Notes: generated from the letters alone by a model not told the origin. DNA of 64,000 nucleotides from CAWDZK01 sp963807005 (GCA_963807005.1 CAWDZK010000002.1:62001-126000), one strand, 5' to 3'; positions 1 through 8,716 are shown, counted from the stretch's first letter. Program-made: numbers and translations.

Positions 1-553
1 TCGGGTGGCGCACCTCCAGCGCGTGCCGGATCGGCCGGTCGGCGTCGGCGACGGCCAGCGCCCGGCCCGCCATCCGCTCGTCATGGCGCAGGGCGAGCGC
101 GGCCGCCTCGGCCGTGGTGCGCGGCAGCAGGGCGAAGAAGTCGGCCAGCCGCGCGGCGTCGTACCCGAGGGTGGGCGGCAGCTGCCACAGGAACGGGCCC
201 AGCTTGTCCCCCAGGGCGAGCACGCCGGAGGCGAAGAAGTTCGCCAGCGGGGTCTCGACGTCGCGCAGCTTCTTCATGTGCGTGACGAAGCGGCCGCCCT
301 TGACCGAGAAGAGGAAGTCGTCGGGCGTGCGCCGGTACCAGTCCTGGTACGACTCGGGCTTCTGCAGCGCGTAGAACGACCCGTTGATCTCGATGGTGGT
401 CAGCAGGGCGGCAGCGTGCTCCAGCTCCAGGCGGTGCGGCAGGCCGGGGGGGTAGAACACCCCGCGCCAGGGCGGGTAGGTCCAGCCGGAGATCCCCACC
501 CGGACCTTCCCGCCCTCGGGGCCGCCCCCGCCCCCGCGCCCGCGTCCAGCCAC
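1..553 (-). CDS. DUF72 (YecE-like) protein, 3' end cut by the window
   Basis: The minus strand reads from GTG at 553 off the left edge, giving about 184 residues. After a Gly-rich leader the protein reads VGISGWTYPPWRGVFYP, then TIEINGSFYALQKPESYQDW and FLFSVKGGRFVTHMKKL. These are the first strand, the EINGSFY motif and the F-x-F-x-VK-x-x-R-x-x-TH segment typical of DUF72, a TIM-barrel family of unknown function distantly like endonuclease IV. The GTG start is favoured because TAGGGT (read on the minus strand) ends 7 bases before it; an internal GTG in the VRVGIS segment is the alternative. It is divergent from the gene at 612. Family assignment is sure; function is not known. Confidence 0.9.
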   Translation of the reverse strand, partial: MAGRGRGGGGGPEGGKVRVGISGWTYPPWRGVFYPPGLPHRLELEHAAALLTTIEINGSFYALQKPESYQDWYRRTPDDFLFSVKGGRFVTHMKKLRDVETPLANFFASGVLALGDKLGPFLWQLPPTLGYDAARLADFFALLPRTTAEAAALALRHDERMAGRALAVADADRPIRHALEVRHP

Positions 554-560
554 CCGGCCC

Positions 561-566
561 ACCCTA
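561..566 (-). promoter_or_regulatory. -10 hexamer TAGGGT of the DUF72 gene
   Basis: TAGGGT on the minus strand, 7 bases before GTG 553. Transcription would begin at or next to the start codon, leaving no room for a ribosome binding site. Confidence 0.5.
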
Positions 567-599
567 GAAGGGCCGGCGGCGGGAGCCGACGCGCCGGGC

Positions 600-605
600 T
601 ACCGT
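600..605 (+). promoter_or_regulatory. -10 hexamer TACCGT before the gene at 612
   Basis: TACCGT ends 6 bases before GTG 612 and lies back to back with the DUF72 promoter, so both divergent genes look leaderless. Confidence 0.45.
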
Positions 606-611
606 CGACAG

Positions 612-1043
612 GTGATCTCGGTGCGGCTGGCGCGGGCCCTGCGGGACGCCGGCCTGCGCTGGACGCCCGCCCACGGCGACCGGTTCGTGGTCGCCGACCG
701 CGACATGGACGACCAGGTGTTCGTGCTGTCGGACATGACCGTCGAGCTGCAGCACTTCCCGACCGGACCGGTGATCGGCTTCAACGGAACGACCGAGTGG
801 GCCCTGGACTCCCTCGACCAGGAGGACGCCCTGTGGCTCCCGGCCGAGCACCAGCTGCGCGACCTGCTGGGCGGTGCGTTCCTCCGGCTGGAGCGCTCCG
901 CGGACGGGTACGACGTCGTCCTGCTGGCGACCGACGGGACCCCCGCCGGGCAGACCCGCACCACCGGCGCGAACCCGAGCGAGGCCTACGGCCAGGCTCT
1001 GCTGGCCCGCCTCACCGCGTCCGCCCCCTCGCGCCCCCGCTAG
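612..1043 (+). CDS. Conserved actinobacterial protein of unknown function (143 aa)
   Basis: A soluble acidic protein starting MISVRLARALRDAGL, with a conserved-looking core GDRFVVADRDMDDQVFVLSDMTVEL and FNGTTEWALDSLDQEDALWLP. I recognise this as a family found singly in actinomycete genomes, often named CpaE-like in databases. It has no Walker motif and nothing visible ties it to pilus assembly, so I give no function. No signal peptide or membrane segment. Start GTG 612 is set by a TANNNT hexamer 6 bases upstream. It converges with adk; a long palindrome separates the two. Confidence 0.8.
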   Translation: MISVRLARALRDAGLRWTPAHGDRFVVADRDMDDQVFVLSDMTVELQHFPTGPVIGFNGTTEWALDSLDQEDALWLPAEHQLRDLLGGAFLRLERSADGYDVVLLATDGTPAGQTRTTGANPSEAYGQALLARLTASAPSRPR

Positions 1044-1087
1044 CACCGCCCGCCACCCCCTCCCCCGTTCCCCCTCCGTAGCTCTGC

Positions 1088-1151
1088 CGTTGACTGGCGG
1101 AACTCTTCAGTTGTGTACCGGTACAGAACCGAAGAGTTCCGCCAGTCGACG
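1088..1151. repeat. Palindromic element 1: perfect 17-bp arms, TGTACCGGTACA in the loop
   Basis: Arms 1092-1108 (GACTGGCGGAACTCTTC) and 1131-1147 are perfect inverse complements. With one mismatch they extend to 1088 and 1151. The 22-base loop holds the 12-bp palindrome TGTACCGGTACA at 1114-1125, also found in the loop of the element at 7650. The left flank (1053-1077) is almost all C, and the right flank carries 12 G in a row (1159-1170). It sits between convergent genes and could act as a bidirectional terminator, but its relatives suggest more than that. Confidence 0.8.
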
Positions 1152-1193
1152 TCCCTGCGGGGGGGGGGGGCGGGGCTGCCGGGGGGGCGGGGG

Positions 1194-1772
1194 TCAGTCG
1201 CGGGAGACGGCCTTCTGGTGCTGCTCGATCTTCTGCACGAGATCCGCGGTGACGGCGTCCTCCGGCTGGGTGCCGTCCACCCGGACGAGGATCCCGCGGT
1301 CCTCGTAGTACTCGATCATCGGCCGGGTCTTGGCCTCGTAGACCTCGAGCCGGTGCTCGATCACGGCCTGGGTGTCGTCGGTGCCGCGGCCCCGGGCCAG
1401 CAGCCGCCGGACCAGCTCCTCGCTGTCCACGTGCAGGTAGGCCGCGACCTGCACCGCGACGCCGAGCTCGCGAGCGGTCTCGTACGCGATGCCGGCCTGC
1501 TGCACGGTGCGGGGGAACCCGTCGAGGACGTAGCCGCCGCGCGCGCTCGCCTCGACGATCGGCTTGCGCAGCATGTCGAGGACCAGCTGGTCCGGGACGA
1601 GGTCGCCGGCGGACACGTACTGCTTCACCTGGGCGCCGAAGGAGGTGTGGTCGGTGACGTGCTGGCGGAGCAGGTCGCCGCTGGAGATGTGGGTCACGCC
1701 GAAGTGCTCGGCGAGCCGCACCGCCTGGGTGCCCTTGCCCGCGCCGGGCGCACCGATCAGCAGCAGACGCAT
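1194..1772 (-). CDS. adk: Adenylate kinase
   Basis: Converts AMP and ATP to two ADP in the cytosol. The protein has 192 residues and begins MRLLLIGAPGAGKGTQA, with the P-loop GAPGAGKGT at residues 7-15. The AMP-site segment HISSGDLLR and the DGFPRT motif follow. It is the short form: after RLLARGRG the sequence passes almost straight to VIEHRLEVYEAKT, so the large LID insert and its zinc cysteines are absent, as in many actinobacterial enzymes. ATG 1772 places the P-loop at the proper distance from the N-terminus. The gene stands alone, not beside secY and map where the housekeeping adk usually lies, so it may be a second copy. Confidence 0.95.
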   Translation of the reverse strand: MRLLLIGAPGAGKGTQAVRLAEHFGVTHISSGDLLRQHVTDHTSFGAQVKQYVSAGDLVPDQLVLDMLRKPIVEASARGGYVLDGFPRTVQQAGIAYETARELGVAVQVAAYLHVDSEELVRRLLARGRGTDDTQAVIEHRLEVYEAKTRPMIEYYEDRGILVRVDGTQPEDAVTADLVQKIEQHQKAVSRD

Positions 1773-1909
1773 GGTTCTCCTCGGTCCCGCCCGGGTCGCG
1801 TCGCCCGAGTCGTCGTGCGCCGGGCGGGCCGCCACGCGGCGGCTCCCGGGACGCAGCATCCTGCCACCTCCCGGGCCGCGGCCGGGCGATCGTCCGGCGC
1901 GGCCACCCC

Positions 1910-1915
1910 TAGGGT
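1910..1915 (+). promoter_or_regulatory. -10 hexamer TAGGGT of the M20-hutF operon
   Basis: TAGGGT followed by 6 bases and GTG 1922. Confidence 0.55.
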
Positions 1916-1921
1916 GGCGCC

Positions 1922-3169
1922 GTGACGGGCGTGGGGACGGGTCGCGACAGCACCGGCTGGGCCGACCTGTGGGCCGACCTGCTGCCCGTCGGGCGCAACC
2001 CGGCCACCGGCGGCTACCGGCGCCCGGCCTGGTCCCCCGCGGACCTCGCCTGCCGCGAGTGGTTCCACGCCCAGGCCGTACGCCGAGGGCTCGACCTCAC
2101 CGTCGACCGCAACGGCAACCAGTGGGCCTGGTGGGGCGACCCGGACGCCGAGGGCCCGGGCGTGGTGACCGGCAGCCACCTCGACTCGGTGCCGGACGGC
2201 GGCGCCTACGACGGCCCACTGGGAGTCGTGTCGGCGTTCGCCGCCGTGGACCTGATCCGCGACCACGGTCACCGCCCGGCCCGCCCGATCGGCATCGTCA
2301 ACTTCACCGACGAGGAGGGCGCCCGCTTCGGCATCGCCTGCGCGGGGTCGAGGCTGCTCACCGGGACCCTGGACCCCGACCGGGCCCGGGGCCTCGCCGA
2401 CGGGGACGGCACCACTCTCGCCGAGGCGATGGCCGCCGCCGGCCAGGATCCGTCCCACCTCGGCCGGGACGCGGAGTCGCTGCGCCGGGTCGGCACGCTG
2501 GTGGAGCTGCACGTCGAGCAGGGCCGGGCGCTCGTCGACCTCGCTGCCCCGGTCGGGGTGGCGACCGGCATCCGGCCGCACGGGCGCTGGCGGCTGGACC
2601 TCACCGGTGAGGGCAACCACGCCGGCACCACCCGGCTCGAGGACCGGGACGACCCGATGCTCCGGCTGGCGGCCGCGGTGCTGGCCGCCCGCGCGGCCGC
2701 CACCGGGCACGGCGCGGTCGCGACCATCGGCCGGCTCTCGGTGCACCCGAACGGCACCAACGCCATCCCGTCCTCGGTGCGGGCGTGGCTGGACGCCCGG
2801 GGCGCCGACGAGTCGGACGTGCGGGCCGTGGTCACCGAGGTCGCCGAGGCAGCGGGGAGCACCGCCGTCGAGGAGTCGTGGACACCGGAGGTCACCTTCG
2901 CGGCCGGGCTGCGCGACCGGCTCGCCGCCCTGCTCGACGACGCGCCGGTGCTCCCGACAGCGGCCGGGCACGACGCCGGGATCCTGGCCGCGGCCGGGGT
3001 CGAGGCGGCGATGCTGTTCGTGCGCAACCCGACCGGCGTGAGCCACTCCCCCGCCGAGCACGCCGAGGACGACGACTGCGCGGCCGGCGTGCGGGCCCTG
3101 GCCACGGTTCTCACCGGGTTGACCGGGTCCACCGCAGGCCCCGGCCCCGCGGCGGGCGGCCACGCATGA
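1922..3169 (+). CDS. M20 family amidohydrolase (allantoate amidohydrolase / N-carbamoyl-amino-acid hydrolase type)
   Basis: A 415-residue zinc-dependent hydrolase of the AllC/HyuC branch of M20. Visible metal-site motifs are GSHLDSVPDGGAYDG near residue 85, with the first His and the bridging Asp, and TDEEGARF near residue 128. VELHVEQGRAL and a late HDAG segment also fit the family. The stop overlaps the ATG of hutF by ATGA, so the two are translationally coupled. In actinobacterial hut clusters an AllC-like gene next to hutF is common, and I infer that the substrate is a product of the histidine route, such as N-formylglutamate, rather than allantoate. No other purine-degradation gene lies nearby. 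Family assignment is firm; substrate is inference. Confidence 0.88.
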   Translation: MTGVGTGRDSTGWADLWADLLPVGRNPATGGYRRPAWSPADLACREWFHAQAVRRGLDLTVDRNGNQWAWWGDPDAEGPGVVTGSHLDSVPDGGAYDGPLGVVSAFAAVDLIRDHGHRPARPIGIVNFTDEEGARFGIACAGSRLLTGTLDPDRARGLADGDGTTLAEAMAAAGQDPSHLGRDAESLRRVGTLVELHVEQGRALVDLAAPVGVATGIRPHGRWRLDLTGEGNHAGTTRLEDRDDPMLRLAAAVLAARAAATGHGAVATIGRLSVHPNGTNAIPSSVRAWLDARGADESDVRAVVTEVAEAAGSTAVEESWTPEVTFAAGLRDRLAALLDDAPVLPTAAGHDAGILAAAGVEAAMLFVRNPTGVSHSPAEHAEDDDCAAGVRALATVLTGLTGSTAGPGPAAGGHA

Positions 3170-4512
3170 CGGCCTTCCACGCCGAGCTGGCCTGGCTGCC
3201 GCCCGGCAGGCTGGCCAGGGACGTGACGCTGGTGGTCGAGGCCGGTGTGTTCGCCGAGGTGCGCGAGGGCGAGCCGTCCCCCGGCGCCGAGCACCTCGCC
3301 GGGCTGGTGCTGCCCGGCCTGGCCGACGCCCACTCGCACGCGTTCCACCGCGCCCTGCGGGGCCGCACCCAGGCGGCGACCGGGGGCGAGGGCTCGTTCT
3401 GGACCTGGCGCGGGCAGATGTACGACGTCGCCCACCGGCTCGACCCGGAGCGCTATCTCGAGCTGGCCCGTGCGACGTACGCCGAGATGACGCTGGCCGG
3501 CATCACCACGGTGGGCGAGTTCCACTACCTGCACCACGCGCCGGGCGGCCGGTCCTACGACGACCCGAACGCGATGGGCCACGCGCTGGTCCAGGCCGCC
3601 CGGGAGGCCGGCCTGCGGATCGCGCTGCTGGACACGGCCTATCTCGCCGGCGGGATCGGCGCACCGCTGGAGGCGGTGCAGCTGCGCTTCGGCGACGGCG
3701 ACGCCGACCGCTGGGCGTCCCGGGCCGAGGACCTGCACCGTGCGTACGCCGACGACGCCGACGTCGTCGTCGGGGCGGCCGTGCACTCGGTCCGCGCGGT
3801 ACCGGCGGAGCAGCTGGACACGGTGGCGGACTGGGCGCAGCGGCACGAGGCGCCGCTGCACGTGCACGTGTCCGAGCAGCGCGCCGAGAACGACCAGTGC
3901 CGCGCGGCGTACGGCGGAACTCCCACCAGGCTGCTGCACGACCACGGCGTGCTCGGCCCGCGGACGTCGGCCGTGCATGCCACCCACCTCACCGACGACG
4001 ACGTCGAGCTGCTCGGCAGCACGGGCACCGCCGTGTGCATGTGCCCGACGACCGAGCGGGACCTGGCCGACGGCGTCGGGCCGGCCGGCCGGGTGCGCGA
4101 GGCCGGCTCCCCCGTGACCCTCGGCTCGGACAGCCACGCCGTGATCGACCTGCTGGAGGAGGCCCGCGCGGTGGAGCTCGACGAGCGGCTCGCGACCGAG
4201 CAGCGCGGCCACTGGTCGGCGGCGGCGCTGGTCGACGCGGCGACCCGGGCCGGGCACCAGTCCCTCGGCCGGCCGGACGTCGGCGTTCTGGACGTCGGTG
4301 CAGTGGCGGACCTGGTCGCGGTCCGCCTCGACTCGGTGCGGACCGCAGGCGGCGACACCGCGGACGCGCTGGACCGGGTGGTGTTCGCCGGCACCGCCGC
4401 GGACGTGACCGACGTGGTCGTCGCCGGCCGCCGGGTGGTGGCCGGCGGAGAGCACCTGCTGCTGGGCGACGTCGGAGCGCTGCTCGAGCGGGCCGTGAGG
4501 TCCGTCCTCTGA
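3166..4512 (+). CDS. hutF: Formimidoylglutamate deiminase
   Basis: Hydrolyses N-formimidoyl-L-glutamate to N-formyl-L-glutamate and ammonia in the two-step variant of histidine degradation. The protein has 448 residues of amidohydrolase-superfamily type. LVLPGLADAHSHAFHRALRG around residue 54 carries the metal ligand pair HSH and the family signature. FWTWRGQMY, GITTVGEFHYLHH, HVHVSEQ and LGSDSHAVIDLLEEAR follow in the order expected of HutF. The start overlaps the preceding stop (ATGA). hutH, hutU and hutI are not within the window on either side, so the pathway is split or continues elsewhere. Confidence 0.93.
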   Translation: MTAFHAELAWLPPGRLARDVTLVVEAGVFAEVREGEPSPGAEHLAGLVLPGLADAHSHAFHRALRGRTQAATGGEGSFWTWRGQMYDVAHRLDPERYLELARATYAEMTLAGITTVGEFHYLHHAPGGRSYDDPNAMGHALVQAAREAGLRIALLDTAYLAGGIGAPLEAVQLRFGDGDADRWASRAEDLHRAYADDADVVVGAAVHSVRAVPAEQLDTVADWAQRHEAPLHVHVSEQRAENDQCRAAYGGTPTRLLHDHGVLGPRTSAVHATHLTDDDVELLGSTGTAVCMCPTTERDLADGVGPAGRVREAGSPVTLGSDSHAVIDLLEEARAVELDERLATEQRGHWSAAALVDAATRAGHQSLGRPDVGVLDVGAVADLVAVRLDSVRTAGGDTADALDRVVFAGTAADVTDVVVAGRRVVAGGEHLLLGDVGALLERAVRSVL

Positions 4513-4529
4513 GCGCCGCGGCCGACCCC

Positions 4530-5129
4530 GTGCTGCGCGGCTTCCGGCCGGCCGACGTCGAGGCCGTCTACGAGATCTGTCTGCGCGTCGGCGCGGAGGG
4601 CGCCGACGCCACTGGTCGGCACCGGGTGCGGGACCTGCTGGGGCACGTCTGGGCCGGCCCGTTCCTCGCGCTCGAGCCGGAGCACGCCATGGTGCTGGAG
4701 GACGCCGAGGGCGTCGCGGGCTACTGCGTGGCCACGGCCGAGACGCGGGCGTTCGAGGCGGCGTGCGAACGCGACTGGTGGCCGGCGTTGCGCGAGCGGT
4801 ACGCCGAGCCGCCGGGTGACGCCGCCGGGTGGTCGCCGGACCAGCGGCTGGCACACCTGCTGCACCACCCGCCGCGGTCACCGGACGACGTCGTCGCCCG
4901 GTTTCCGGCCCAGCTGCACATCGACCTGCTGCCGCGGGTCCAGGGTCGCGGTCTCGGGCGCGCACTGCTCAGCCGCGTGTGCGGCCTGGTGGCCGGAGCC
5001 GGCGCCACCGGGGTGCACCTGGGTGTGGGTCCGGGCAACCACCGGGCCCAGCGCTTCTACCAGCGCCTGGGGTTCCACGAGCTCGACCACGCGCGGGCCG
5101 TCGTCTGGATGGGGCGCCCACTGCCTTGA
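4530..5129 (+). CDS. GNAT-family N-acetyltransferase
   Basis: About 199 residues. RGFRPADVEAVYEICLRVG at the N-terminus and LPRVQGRGLGRALLSRVCGL, which contains the acetyl-CoA pyrophosphate loop Q/R-x-x-G-x-G/A, identify the GNAT fold. GNHRAQRFYQRLGF is the usual C-terminal helix-strand. The long middle segment (CERDWWPALRERY...) resembles the O-GlcNAcase-associated acetyltransferase branch, but the substrate is unknown. The start is uncertain: GTG 4530 is the first regular start after the hutF stop; a CTG at 4509 would add seven residues. It is tightly downstream of hutF and probably co-transcribed. Confidence 0.82.
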   Translation: MLRGFRPADVEAVYEICLRVGAEGADATGRHRVRDLLGHVWAGPFLALEPEHAMVLEDAEGVAGYCVATAETRAFEAACERDWWPALRERYAEPPGDAAGWSPDQRLAHLLHHPPRSPDDVVARFPAQLHIDLLPRVQGRGLGRALLSRVCGLVAGAGATGVHLGVGPGNHRAQRFYQRLGFHELDHARAVVWMGRPLP

Positions 5130-5162
5130 GCGGCCGCTCGGTCAACCCGCCAGCCCAACGCG

Positions 5163-7580
5163 TCAGCTGCCGGACCGGGTGATCGGCACGACCGTGGCGT
5201 CGCGCCGGGCCGTCTGGGCGGCGGGCGCGCCGAGCCCGATGGGGTAGACGTGCCGGGTCACCAGCAGCCGTTCCAGCTGGTCGGCCGGCATCGGCTTCGC
5301 GAACAGGTAGCCCTGGCCGAAGTGGCAGCCCCTGGCCCGCACCAGTGCCAGCTGCTCGAGGGTCTCGATGCCTTCGGCGACACAGATGACGTCGAGGGCC
5401 TGGGCCATCGTGACCACCGAGCCGACGAGTGCCTCGGTGCGCGGTTCGTCCGGTGCCGACTGCACGAACTCCCGGTCGATCTTGACGATGTTGGCGTCGA
5501 AGCGGCGCAGGTACCGCAGCGAGGAGTAGCCCGTCCCGAAGTCGTCGACGGCGACGCTGATGCCGGCATCGCGCAACGCGGTGACGACTCCGGCGACCGC
5601 GTCGATGTCGTCGACGATCGCCTCCTCGGTCACCTCGACGCCGAGCTGGCGCGGGTCGAGACCTCGCAGGGCGAGGGCCGCCACCAGGGCGTCCGGCAGC
5701 GACGGGTCGGTCAGCTGCCGCGGCGAGACGTTGACGCCCACGGTGAGGTCGGTGCCGCTCGCCGCGGTCCACCGGGCCAGGTCGTCCAGGGCGGTGCGGA
5801 AGACGAACTCCCCGAGCACCGTGATGCTGCCGACCCGCTCGGCCAGCGGGACGAAGGTCTCGGGGCCGATCGCTCCGTACAGCGGGTGCTGCCACCGCAA
5901 CAGGGCCTCGGCCGCCCGGATCTCCCCGGTCACCAGGTCGACCACCGGCTGGTAGGCGACCCGGAACTGGGCGAGGTCCGGAGCCCCGACCTCCTCACGG
6001 ATCTTGATGGTCGCGGCGGCGGACGCGCGGGCCTGCCCGGTGAGGACGGCCACCGGCACCGCGTGCACCCCCTTCGTGCGCTTCGCCTCGTACATGGCGA
6101 CGTCCGCGTGCGCCAGCAGGTGGGCCGCGTCGCCGCTCCGGGCCGCGCCGGACGGTCGTTCGTCGACCACCACCCCCACGCTGGGCCGGACCCGGAACGG
6201 ACGGGTGCCGACCACCATCGCCGTGTCGAAGGCCCTGGCGACCAGGGCGCCCAGGCCGGTGCCGCCGTCGGCGGTCGCCGGTGCGAACGCCGCGAACTCG
6301 TCGCCGCCGAGCCGGGCGACCTGCCCGCCGGCCGGCAGGGCCGTGCGCAGCCTCGACGCGGTGTGCCGGAGCACCTCGTCGCCGGTGTCGTGGCCGTGGG
6401 TGTCGTTGATGTCCTTGAAGTCGTTGAGGTCGAGCAGGGCCACCGCGACCGGGTGGCAGGAGGGGTCACGAAGCGCGACGTCCAACGCGTCCAGGAACGC
6501 CTGCCGGTTGGGCAGACCCGTCAACGAGTCGGTGGTGGCCAGCAGCCGGGCGTGTCGCTCTCGCCGGGCGAGCCGGTCGAGCAGCCGGCCGGTCTCGCGG
6601 CTCTCCGCGAGGTGCCGCACGAACAGCCCGAGCCCCGCCAGCACCACCGTCGGGAGCCGCCGGGCGGGGACCGCCTCGCCGGCGACGACGTCGTAGGCGA
6701 CCGCTCCCAGCACGACCAGCATCGGCAGGTACGGCACGAGCTGCCAGCGGGCGGACGGGACCGCGGTGTCCGCGCCGTCTCGCCCGGCGCTCACCGCGGA
6801 GGCGGACGTGCCGACGAGCGCGGCGTCGAGCAGCAGGAGCAGCCCGAGCTGGTTCAGCCCGGCGATCCAGGAGGTCGGCTGGTAGCCGGTCGTGGACACG
6901 GCGACGGTGAAGGCCATGTCGGAGATGCCGAGCAGACCGATGCCGGCCGCAGCCCGGACCAGGAACGGCCGGGCCGGCGCCGCGACGCGGGGCAGCGCGG
7001 ACAGCAGCACCGCCAGGACGAATGCCGGCAGCAGCGGGTAGGCCAGCGTGATGGTCTGGGCCGGCCACGGCAGGTCGGCGCCCAGCTGGTGCGGCTCGAC
7101 GACGAGCGCGGAGACGAGGTACCAGAGCGCAGCCGCCGCCACCGTCCCGTCCGCCAGCGCCCGGACGACGCCGTCGCGGCGGACGGCCGCGCGCGGCAGC
7201 GCCAGCGCGCCGGCCACGGCCAGCGGGGCGTAGCAGAGGTAGACCCAGTCGTTCAGCCAGCCCGTGGGCGCCGGGTGACCGGTCGCCAGCAGGTAGGCCG
7301 CCGCCAGCAGCCCGGACGCGGCCCCGACGAGCAGCGACGCGGCCAGCAGCCGCCGCCCGGCCGCCATGCCGTCGCCCCGCCGGGCGGCGACGAGCAGCAC
7401 TCCCGCCGTCGCGAGCGCGGTCGCCGTACGCACCAGGTAGGAGCCGGCCACCGACGTGAGCACCAGGGCGACGAGCGCGACGCCGACGAGACGCACCGTC
7501 CACCGGACGGCGCGCAGGCGGTCGAGGCGGGTCGCGACGGCGAGCGGCACGTTCAGCCCATCGGCGTGCGGCGGTCGCAC
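5163..7580 (-). CDS. Membrane-bound GGDEF-EAL protein (c-di-GMP synthesis/breakdown)
   Basis: About 805 residues. The N-terminal 300 or so contain roughly eight hydrophobic segments (for example VGVALVALVLTSVAGSYLV and LLGISDMAFTVAV), a MASE-like membrane sensor. A GGDEF domain follows with TDSLTGLPNRQAF and an intact LGGDEF (about residue 425). Then comes an EAL domain with intact AEALLRW (E558), GVNVSPRQL, VDDFGTGYSSLRYLRRF and AEGIET. Both active sites look complete, so it could make or degrade cyclic di-GMP; which dominates cannot be read here. GTG 7580 is chosen; GTG 7550 is possible. It is divergent from the EamA gene with a long palindrome in between. Confidence 0.92.
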   Translation of the reverse strand: MRPPHADGLNVPLAVATRLDRLRAVRWTVRLVGVALVALVLTSVAGSYLVRTATALATAGVLLVAARRGDGMAAGRRLLAASLLVGAASGLLAAAYLLATGHPAPTGWLNDWVYLCYAPLAVAGALALPRAAVRRDGVVRALADGTVAAAALWYLVSALVVEPHQLGADLPWPAQTITLAYPLLPAFVLAVLLSALPRVAAPARPFLVRAAAGIGLLGISDMAFTVAVSTTGYQPTSWIAGLNQLGLLLLLDAALVGTSASAVSAGRDGADTAVPSARWQLVPYLPMLVVLGAVAYDVVAGEAVPARRLPTVVLAGLGLFVRHLAESRETGRLLDRLARRERHARLLATTDSLTGLPNRQAFLDALDVALRDPSCHPVAVALLDLNDFKDINDTHGHDTGDEVLRHTASRLRTALPAGGQVARLGGDEFAAFAPATADGGTGLGALVARAFDTAMVVGTRPFRVRPSVGVVVDERPSGAARSGDAAHLLAHADVAMYEAKRTKGVHAVPVAVLTGQARASAAATIKIREEVGAPDLAQFRVAYQPVVDLVTGEIRAAEALLRWQHPLYGAIGPETFVPLAERVGSITVLGEFVFRTALDDLARWTAASGTDLTVGVNVSPRQLTDPSLPDALVAALALRGLDPRQLGVEVTEEAIVDDIDAVAGVVTALRDAGISVAVDDFGTGYSSLRYLRRFDANIVKIDREFVQSAPDEPRTEALVGSVVTMAQALDVICVAEGIETLEQLALVRARGCHFGQGYLFAKPMPADQLERLLVTRHVYPIGLGAPAAQTARRDATVVPITRSGS

Positions 7581-7649
7581 CTGTACATCTGGCCGTTCGG
7601 TGGACCCGGCCGCCCGCCCGCAGCCTCCGCGACCCCTCCCCCGACGTCT

Positions 7650-7707
7650 CGAGTGGCGCGTAGTGGCGGATCTGTACCGGTACACGACCGCCACTACGCG
7701 CCACTCG
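7650..7707. repeat. Palindromic element 2: perfect 20-bp arms, TGTACCGGTACA in the loop
   Basis: Arms 7650-7669 (CGAGTGGCGCGTAGTGGCGG) and 7688-7707 are perfect. The 18-base loop contains TGTACCGGTACA at 7673-7684, as in element 1. The flanks are C-rich on the left (7632-7645) and G-rich on the right (7708-7720). It lies between two divergently transcribed genes, so a terminator role is unlikely. The first 17 bases of the stem recur in the element at 40159. Confidence 0.82.
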
Positions 7708-7803
7708 ACGGGGAGGGGGAAAGCAGGGTGCGGGCTGTCAGGGGCATGGTCCACACTGACTGCTGACAGAACCGGTGCAGGCGACCCGCGCGAGGAGGGC
7801 CTG

Positions 7804-8712
7804 GTGAGCAGGCGAGGCTGGCTGCTGTTCGCGGCGATGGGCGTCATCTGGGGCATCCCGTACCTGCTCATCAAGGTGGCGGTGGACGAGCTGGCCCCGA
7901 GCACGCTGGTGCTCGGCCGGACCGCCGTGGCGGTCGTGCTGCTGCTGCCGGTCGCGCTCGCGCGCGGCCGCCTCGGCGAGGTGGCCCGGGCCTGGCGACC
8001 GGTCCTGGTCTTCGCCGCTGTCGAGGTCATGGCCCCGTGGCTGCTGCTCGGCGTGGCCGAGCAGCGGCTGTCCAGCTCGCTGACCGGACTGCTCATCGCC
8101 GGTGTCCCGCTGGTGGGCGCCGCGCTGGCGGTGCTCGCCCGGTCCGACGACCGGCTCGACGGCCGCCGCCTGGTCGGGCTGCTGCTCGGCTTCGCCGGCG
8201 TCGCCGCCCTGGTCGGCTTCGAGGTCGACGGTGGGGACGCCCACGCCGCGGTCGCGGTGGCGGTCGTCGCCATCTGCTACGCCGTCGGCCCGCTGATCCT
8301 GTCGCGGTGGCTGGCCCACCTGTCCGGGCTCGGGGTCATCACCGCGTCCCTCGCCCTGACCACCCTGGTCTACCTCCCGATCGGGCTCGCCCAGGCACCG
8401 TCGACCCGGCCCTCGGGCGACGTCCTGCTGGCGGTGCTCACGCTGGGCGTGGTGTGCACGGCGGTGGCGTTCCTCGTGTTCTTCGCGCTGATCGCCGAGG
8501 TCGGCCCGACCCGGGCCACCGTGATCACCTACGTCAACCCGGTCGTCGCGTTGCTGCTCGGGGTGTCCCTGCTCGACGAGCGGTTCACAGCCGCCACCGC
8601 GCTCGGGTTCGGGCTCGTCCTGGCCGGCTCGGTGCTGGCCACCCGCCGGTCCGGCGCCCGGGCCGAGGCGCGCACGGACGACCTCGAGATGTGCGTGGTC
8701 GCCGAGCCCTGA
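7804..8712 (+). CDS. EamA-family (DMT superfamily) transporter
   Basis: A 302-residue inner-membrane protein with ten hydrophobic segments in two EamA repeats. The first starts RRGWLLFAAMGVIWGIPYLLIK and the second follows FEVDGGDAHAAVAVAVVAICYAVG. The second repeat ends with the typical PTRATVITYVNPVVALLLGVSLLDE segment. Members export metabolites or amino acids; the substrate is not visible. GTG 7804 is preceded by GAGGAGG at a good distance, so this gene, unlike many here, has a leader and Shine-Dalgarno. Confidence 0.9.
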   Translation: MSRRGWLLFAAMGVIWGIPYLLIKVAVDELAPSTLVLGRTAVAVVLLLPVALARGRLGEVARAWRPVLVFAAVEVMAPWLLLGVAEQRLSSSLTGLLIAGVPLVGAALAVLARSDDRLDGRRLVGLLLGFAGVAALVGFEVDGGDAHAAVAVAVVAICYAVGPLILSRWLAHLSGLGVITASLALTTLVYLPIGLAQAPSTRPSGDVLLAVLTLGVVCTAVAFLVFFALIAEVGPTRATVITYVNPVVALLLGVSLLDERFTAATALGFGLVLAGSVLATRRSGARAEARTDDLEMCVVAEP

Positions 8713-8716
8713 CCAG

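Noticed and set aside
2269..4965. 898-residue antisense open frame over the M20, hutF and GNAT genes
   Set aside because: Shadow of strongly biased codons on the plus strand; composed of Arg/Pro/Ala without domain motifs, while the plus strand carries complete enzyme signatures.
5250..7766. 838-residue plus-strand frame opposite the GGDEF-EAL gene
   Set aside because: No recognisable motif; the minus strand has intact GGDEF and EAL signatures over the same bases.
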